From Cryomorphaceae bacterium (GTDB taxonomy: Bacteria; Bacteroidota; Bacteroidia; Flavobacteriales; BACL11): a stretch of DNA of 10,205 nt. The stretch is taken from the NCBI GenBank assembly GCA_014384505.1, contig JACNFT010000087.1, positions 1-10,205 of the forward strand, written 5' to 3'. Of this stretch, positions 7,708 to 10,205 are shown one piece after another; position 1 is the first letter of the stretch; each line of letters begins with the position of its first letter. The position numbers and the translations under genes were made by a program. A model generated the notes under the pieces. The model did not search any database, was not told where the DNA came from, and saw only the letters and a list, made by a program, of their open reading frames with translations.

Positions 7708-7787
7708 TGGCTAAAGCAGAAATTTCTTATTTAGTTATTTTGATTATTCTTATTTGTTTTTCACTTGCAATAGTGATGTTAATGTAG
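7707..7787 (+). CDS. Putative 26-residue single-pass membrane peptide
   Basis: ATG at 7707 shares its A with the stop of the preceding small frame; TAG at 7785-7787. The product starts MAKAEISY and continues as an unbroken hydrophobic stretch (LVILIILICFSLAIVMLM) long enough for one membrane helix. Charged residues (Lys3, Glu5) occur only at the N terminus. It resembles the many small membrane proteins and type I toxin-like peptides in general shape only; no family is recognised. The terminator begins about 50 bases later. It could equally be a chance T-rich reading frame, since T-rich DNA encodes hydrophobic residues. Confidence 0.35.
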   Translation: MAKAEISYLVILIILICFSLAIVMLM

Positions 7788-7839
7788 ACTTTTCGCTCAG
7801 CAAAATCTTAACCAACAAGTTTAGATTTCTGGGGTTATT

Positions 7840-7876
7840 AGGGGGTGGTTTCATAAGAGTTTCCACCCTCTTTTTT
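7840..7876 (+). terminator. Rho-independent terminator (plus-strand direction)
   Basis: AGGGGGTGG (7840-7848) pairs with CCACCCTCT (7863-7871) over 9 bases with one G-U pair and a 14-base loop, followed by a T run to 7876. On the minus strand no T run follows the hairpin, so it works for rightward transcription. It ends 4 bases before the ribF stop and would protect ribF from antisense read-through while closing the transcript that covers the small frames. Confidence 0.8.
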
Positions 7877-7880
7877 CAAC

Positions 7881-8813
7881 CTATATATTTCCTAAATACT
7901 TCTTGCAATTATTTTCATCAATCTTTAACTGACTTTGCAAATCTTCTAAAGAATCAAACTGTTTTTCATCTCTAATTCGTTTTAAAAACTCAACTTTTAT
8001 CTCGGAATCATAAACATCAGCTGAAAAATCAAAAATATGTACTTCTACTGAATGTTTTCCCTCATTCAGAGTTGGTTTTTTTCCAATATTTAACATGCCA
8101 AAATATTGCTTACTTTCCAATATCACACTTACAACATACACCCCATCACCAGGCAATAATTTCCATTTATTTTCAATCAGAATATTAGCAGTTGGATAAG
8201 TAAGTGTTCTACCAATTTTATTCCCTTTTACTACAACTCCATTAATTGGATAGTTATATCCCAAATAAGTATTGGCCCTTTCTATATTTCCAGCAGACAA
8301 CAACTTCCTTATTTTTGTCGAACTAACAGTAACCTCCCCCTCATCTTGTGGTGGAATTTGTTCCAATTTAAAATTATATAATTCCGAAAGCTCTATCAAT
8401 TCATCATAAGACCCCTCTCTGTTTCTTCCAAAATGATGATCGTAGCCAACAACCATATGTTTCATTTTCAATTTATTTACTAATAAATCTCTGATAAAAT
8501 TAACTGATTTTGTTCTTGAAAAATCTTTTGTAAACTCATGAATAACAAAATGCTGTATTCCTGAGTTTTCTAATTCTTTTATTTTTTCCTCAATCGTATT
8601 TAGCAATTTCAGTTTCTGGTCCTCTGGCTGCAAAACATGCCTTGGATGAGGATAAAAAGTAAGCAAAACACTTTCGCCATCTTCCTTTTCAGCAATTTCA
8701 TTCATGCGTTTTAACACATATTTATGCCCTTTATGTACACCATCAAAAGTACCTAAAGTTAATACTGACTTAATATCTGATGGAAACTGATCTATTGAAT
8801 GATAAACTTTCAC
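7881..8813 (-). CDS. ribF: Bifunctional riboflavin kinase / FMN adenylyltransferase (FAD synthetase)
   Basis: This 310-residue enzyme phosphorylates riboflavin to FMN and then adenylylates it to FAD in the cytoplasm. The N-terminal adenylyltransferase domain shows GTFDGVHKGH (21-30, containing the HxGH nucleotide-binding motif), TFYPHPRHVL near 52-61, and SSTKIRKLLSAG near 165-176. The C-terminal flavokinase domain shows GRTLTYPTAN near 200-210 (the PTAN motif), GDGVYVV, LNIGKKPT, and VEVHIFDF near 255-262, which carries the expected catalytic Glu. Length is normal for RibF. The start is GTG at 8813: a stop codon lies directly upstream in frame, and the resulting N terminus (KVYHSIDQFP) aligns with the usual RibF start. 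It is divergent from atpD and convergent with the small-ORF unit. Confidence 0.95.
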   Translation of the reverse strand: MKVYHSIDQFPSDIKSVLTLGTFDGVHKGHKYVLKRMNEIAEKEDGESVLLTFYPHPRHVLQPEDQKLKLLNTIEEKIKELENSGIQHFVIHEFTKDFSRTKSVNFIRDLLVNKLKMKHMVVGYDHHFGRNREGSYDELIELSELYNFKLEQIPPQDEGEVTVSSTKIRKLLSAGNIERANTYLGYNYPINGVVVKGNKIGRTLTYPTANILIENKWKLLPGDGVYVVSVILESKQYFGMLNIGKKPTLNEGKHSVEVHIFDFSADVYDSEIKVEFLKRIRDEKQFDSLEDLQSQLKIDENNCKKYLGNI

Positions 8814-8848
8814 TTATTTTTGAGTTTTAGGTATGTTGAAAAAGTGTT

Positions 8849-8856
8849 CAAAATTA
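8849..8856 (-). promoter_or_regulatory. Possible -7 box of ribF
   Basis: On the minus strand TAATTTTG (8856-8849) matches TAnnTTTG and lies 35 bases before the GTG start. No matching upstream TTTG is seen at normal spacing, so the call is weak. Confidence 0.3.
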
Positions 8857-8905
8857 ACAATTAATTTAAACCGATTAATATTAGCACAATACAATTTAAA
8901 AATAG

Positions 8906-8913
8906 TAAATTTG
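8906..8913 (+). promoter_or_regulatory. Possible -7 box of atpD
   Basis: TAAATTTG matches TAnnTTTG and lies 46 bases before the atpD ATG. The best upstream element is a poor TTAG at 8881-8884, 21 bases away. A separate promoter for atpD fits the Bacteroidota pattern, in which atpD and atpC are often apart from the other ATP synthase genes. Confidence 0.4.
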
Positions 8914-8959
8914 CAGCCGATTTAAATTAAGTATTTTAACGACTTTAAAAGATATAAAA

Positions 8960-10205
8960 ATGTCAACAAACACCGGAAAAGTATCACAAATTATTGGGCC
9001 TGTAATTGATGTTTCATTTGAAAATAATGAAGCAGGATTACCTAACATCTATGATTCATTAGAAATTACAAGAGCTAATGGAACAAAATTAGTATTAGAG
9101 TGTCAACAACATATTGGTGAAGATACAGTAAGAGCAATTGCTATGGAAACTACTGATGGCATTAGTAGAGGAACTACAGTAGTTGCAACTGGATCACCTA
9201 TTAAAATGCCTATTGGAGAACACATTAAAGGTAGAGTTTTTAATGTAATTGGAGATGCTATTGATGGAATGGAAAACTTAGACCGTACTAACGGATTACC
9301 AATTCACAGAGACCCACCTAGATTTCAGGATTTATCAACTGCAACTGAGGTCTTATTTACGGGTATTAAAGTTATTGACTTAATTGAACCTTATGCAAAG
9401 GGAGGTAAAATTGGTTTATTTGGAGGGGCTGGTGTTGGGAAAACAGTTTTAATCCAAGAGTTAATTAATAATATAGCAAAAGGACACGGTGGACTTTCAG
9501 TATTTGCTGGTGTAGGTGAAAGAACTCGTGAAGGAAATGATTTATTAAGAGAAATGTTGGAATCAGGAATCATTAATTATGGTGAAGATTTTAACAAATC
9601 AATGGAAGAAGGAGGATGGGATTTATCGAAAGTTGATAAATCAAAATTAGGAGATTCAAAAGCAACATTTGTTTTTGGACAAATGAACGAACCACCTGGA
9701 GCAAGAGCAAGAGTTGCACTTTCAGGACTTACTATTGCTGAATATTTTAGAGATGGTGAAGGAGATGGAAAAGGGAAAGATGTTTTATTCTTTGTAGATA
9801 ATATTTTCCGTTTTACTCAAGCAGGATCTGAGGTTTCTGCATTGCTAGGCCGTATGCCATCAGCAGTAGGTTACCAACCAACATTAGCAACTGAAATGGG
9901 AACAATGCAAGAACGTATTACTTCTACTAAAAACGGATCTATTACTTCTGTACAGGCAGTATATGTACCTGCTGATGATTTAACTGACCCTGCTCCTGCT
10001 ACAACATTTGCTCACTTGGATGCAACCACTGTACTTTCGAGAAAAATTGCTGAATTAGGAATTTATCCTGCAGTTGATCCATTGGATTCAACTTCAAGAA
10101 TTTTATCTCCTGAAATAGTTGGTAACGAGCATTATAAATGTGCACAGGACGTAAAAGAGTTATTACAGAGATATAAAGAATTACAAGATATTATTGCAAT
10201 TTTAG
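8960..10205 (+). CDS. atpD: F1F0 ATP synthase subunit beta (partial, 3' end outside window)
   Basis: 415 codons and one base are present; full Bacteroidota AtpD is about 500 residues, so roughly the last fifth is missing. The protein is the catalytic subunit of the F1 sector, making ATP from ADP and phosphate. Visible signatures: N-terminal beta barrel (GKVSQIIGPVIDVSF), Walker A GGAGVGKT (155-162), GERTREGNDL with catalytic Glu187, QMNEPPGARARV, and Walker B LFFVDN with Asp280. The DELSEED-region helix lies just ahead of the cut. An extra stretch at about 206-234 (starting NYGEDFNKSMEEGGWDLSK), absent from E. coli AtpD, is typical of this phylum. No Shine-Dalgarno sequence; an A-rich stretch precedes the ATG. 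An atpC gene is expected downstream but is outside the window. Confidence 0.97.
   Translation, partial: MSTNTGKVSQIIGPVIDVSFENNEAGLPNIYDSLEITRANGTKLVLECQQHIGEDTVRAIAMETTDGISRGTTVVATGSPIKMPIGEHIKGRVFNVIGDAIDGMENLDRTNGLPIHRDPPRFQDLSTATEVLFTGIKVIDLIEPYAKGGKIGLFGGAGVGKTVLIQELINNIAKGHGGLSVFAGVGERTREGNDLLREMLESGIINYGEDFNKSMEEGGWDLSKVDKSKLGDSKATFVFGQMNEPPGARARVALSGLTIAEYFRDGEGDGKGKDVLFFVDNIFRFTQAGSEVSALLGRMPSAVGYQPTLATEMGTMQERITSTKNGSITSVQAVYVPADDLTDPAPATTFAHLDATTVLSRKIAELGIYPAVDPLDSTSRILSPEIVGNEHYKCAQDVKELLQRYKELQDIIAIL

Larger units (their letters stand above)
7500..7880. other. Intergenic region after the regulator operon, with small-ORF unit
   Basis: This is 381 bases between the second regulator and ribF. 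An all-A/T inverted repeat (AAAATTTA 7499-7506, TAAATTTT 7516-7523) follows the regulator stop and could act as a weak terminator. Next come an 8-base palindrome GTAATTAC (7584-7591) and a tandem 7-mer (TTAAACT TTAAACA, 7599-7612). After these lie a -7-like box, two tiny overlapping reading frames (7630-7787) and a clear terminator (7840-7876). Each well-supported element is listed separately. Confidence 0.5.

Noticed and set aside
7754..7975. A 73-codon plus-strand frame beginning at a TTG
   Set aside because: It runs through the terminator hairpin and into the antisense of ribF, has no start signal, and its sequence resembles no coding pattern.
9391..9573. A 60-codon minus-strand frame
   Set aside because: It is antisense to the Walker A region of atpD, which is strongly conserved in the other direction.
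9576..9662. Extra segment in AtpD as evidence of a fusion or foreign insertion
   Set aside because: A similar insert is known in Bacteroidota AtpD, so it is a lineage trait and not an anomaly.

Overview
The window looks like chromosomal DNA of a low-GC, probably marine, member of the Bacteroidota, most likely a flavobacterium-type lineage. The evidence is a choice-of-anchor L / SprB-repeat surface protein of the kind exported by type IX secretion, an ATP synthase beta subunit with the Bacteroidota-type internal insert, a periplasmic-TPR histidine kinase with NarL-type regulators, almost no Shine-Dalgarno sequences, and several matches to the Bacteroidota promoter (TTTG / TAnnTTTG). The coding DNA is housekeeping and regulatory. 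I see no mobile element, tRNA, rRNA or CRISPR array.

Layout. Positions 1-1658 (minus strand) hold the N-terminal 552 codons of a large secreted surface protein whose C terminus lies outside the window. A 395-base AT-rich divergent spacer follows, with a 7-5-7 palindrome. Next on the plus strand is a PcrA/UvrD-type DNA helicase (2054-4336). A good promoter lies across the helicase stop codon and drives a three-gene signalling operon: a TPR sensor histidine kinase (4358-6148), a NarL-type response regulator overlapping it by 4 bases (6145-6801), and a second, paralogous response regulator (6831-7499).

The 381-base gap after the operon contains two tiny overlapping reading frames joined by TAATG. 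The first (25 codons) reads like a signal peptide and the second (26 codons) like a single membrane helix. They have a -7-like box just upstream and a rho-independent terminator just downstream, so this may be a small independent transcription unit. It is the least explained and most interesting part of the window.

The right part has ribF (8813-7881, minus strand, GTG start), encoding riboflavin kinase/FAD synthetase, convergent with the small-ORF unit and divergent from atpD (8960 to the window end, plus strand), the F1 ATP synthase beta subunit, cut by the window edge at codon 416.

How the genes relate: the kinase and two regulators form one phosphorelay module with an unknown signal and unknown targets. 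The helicase, RibF and AtpD are unrelated housekeeping genes. All functional assignments rest on motifs read by eye; no database search was possible.
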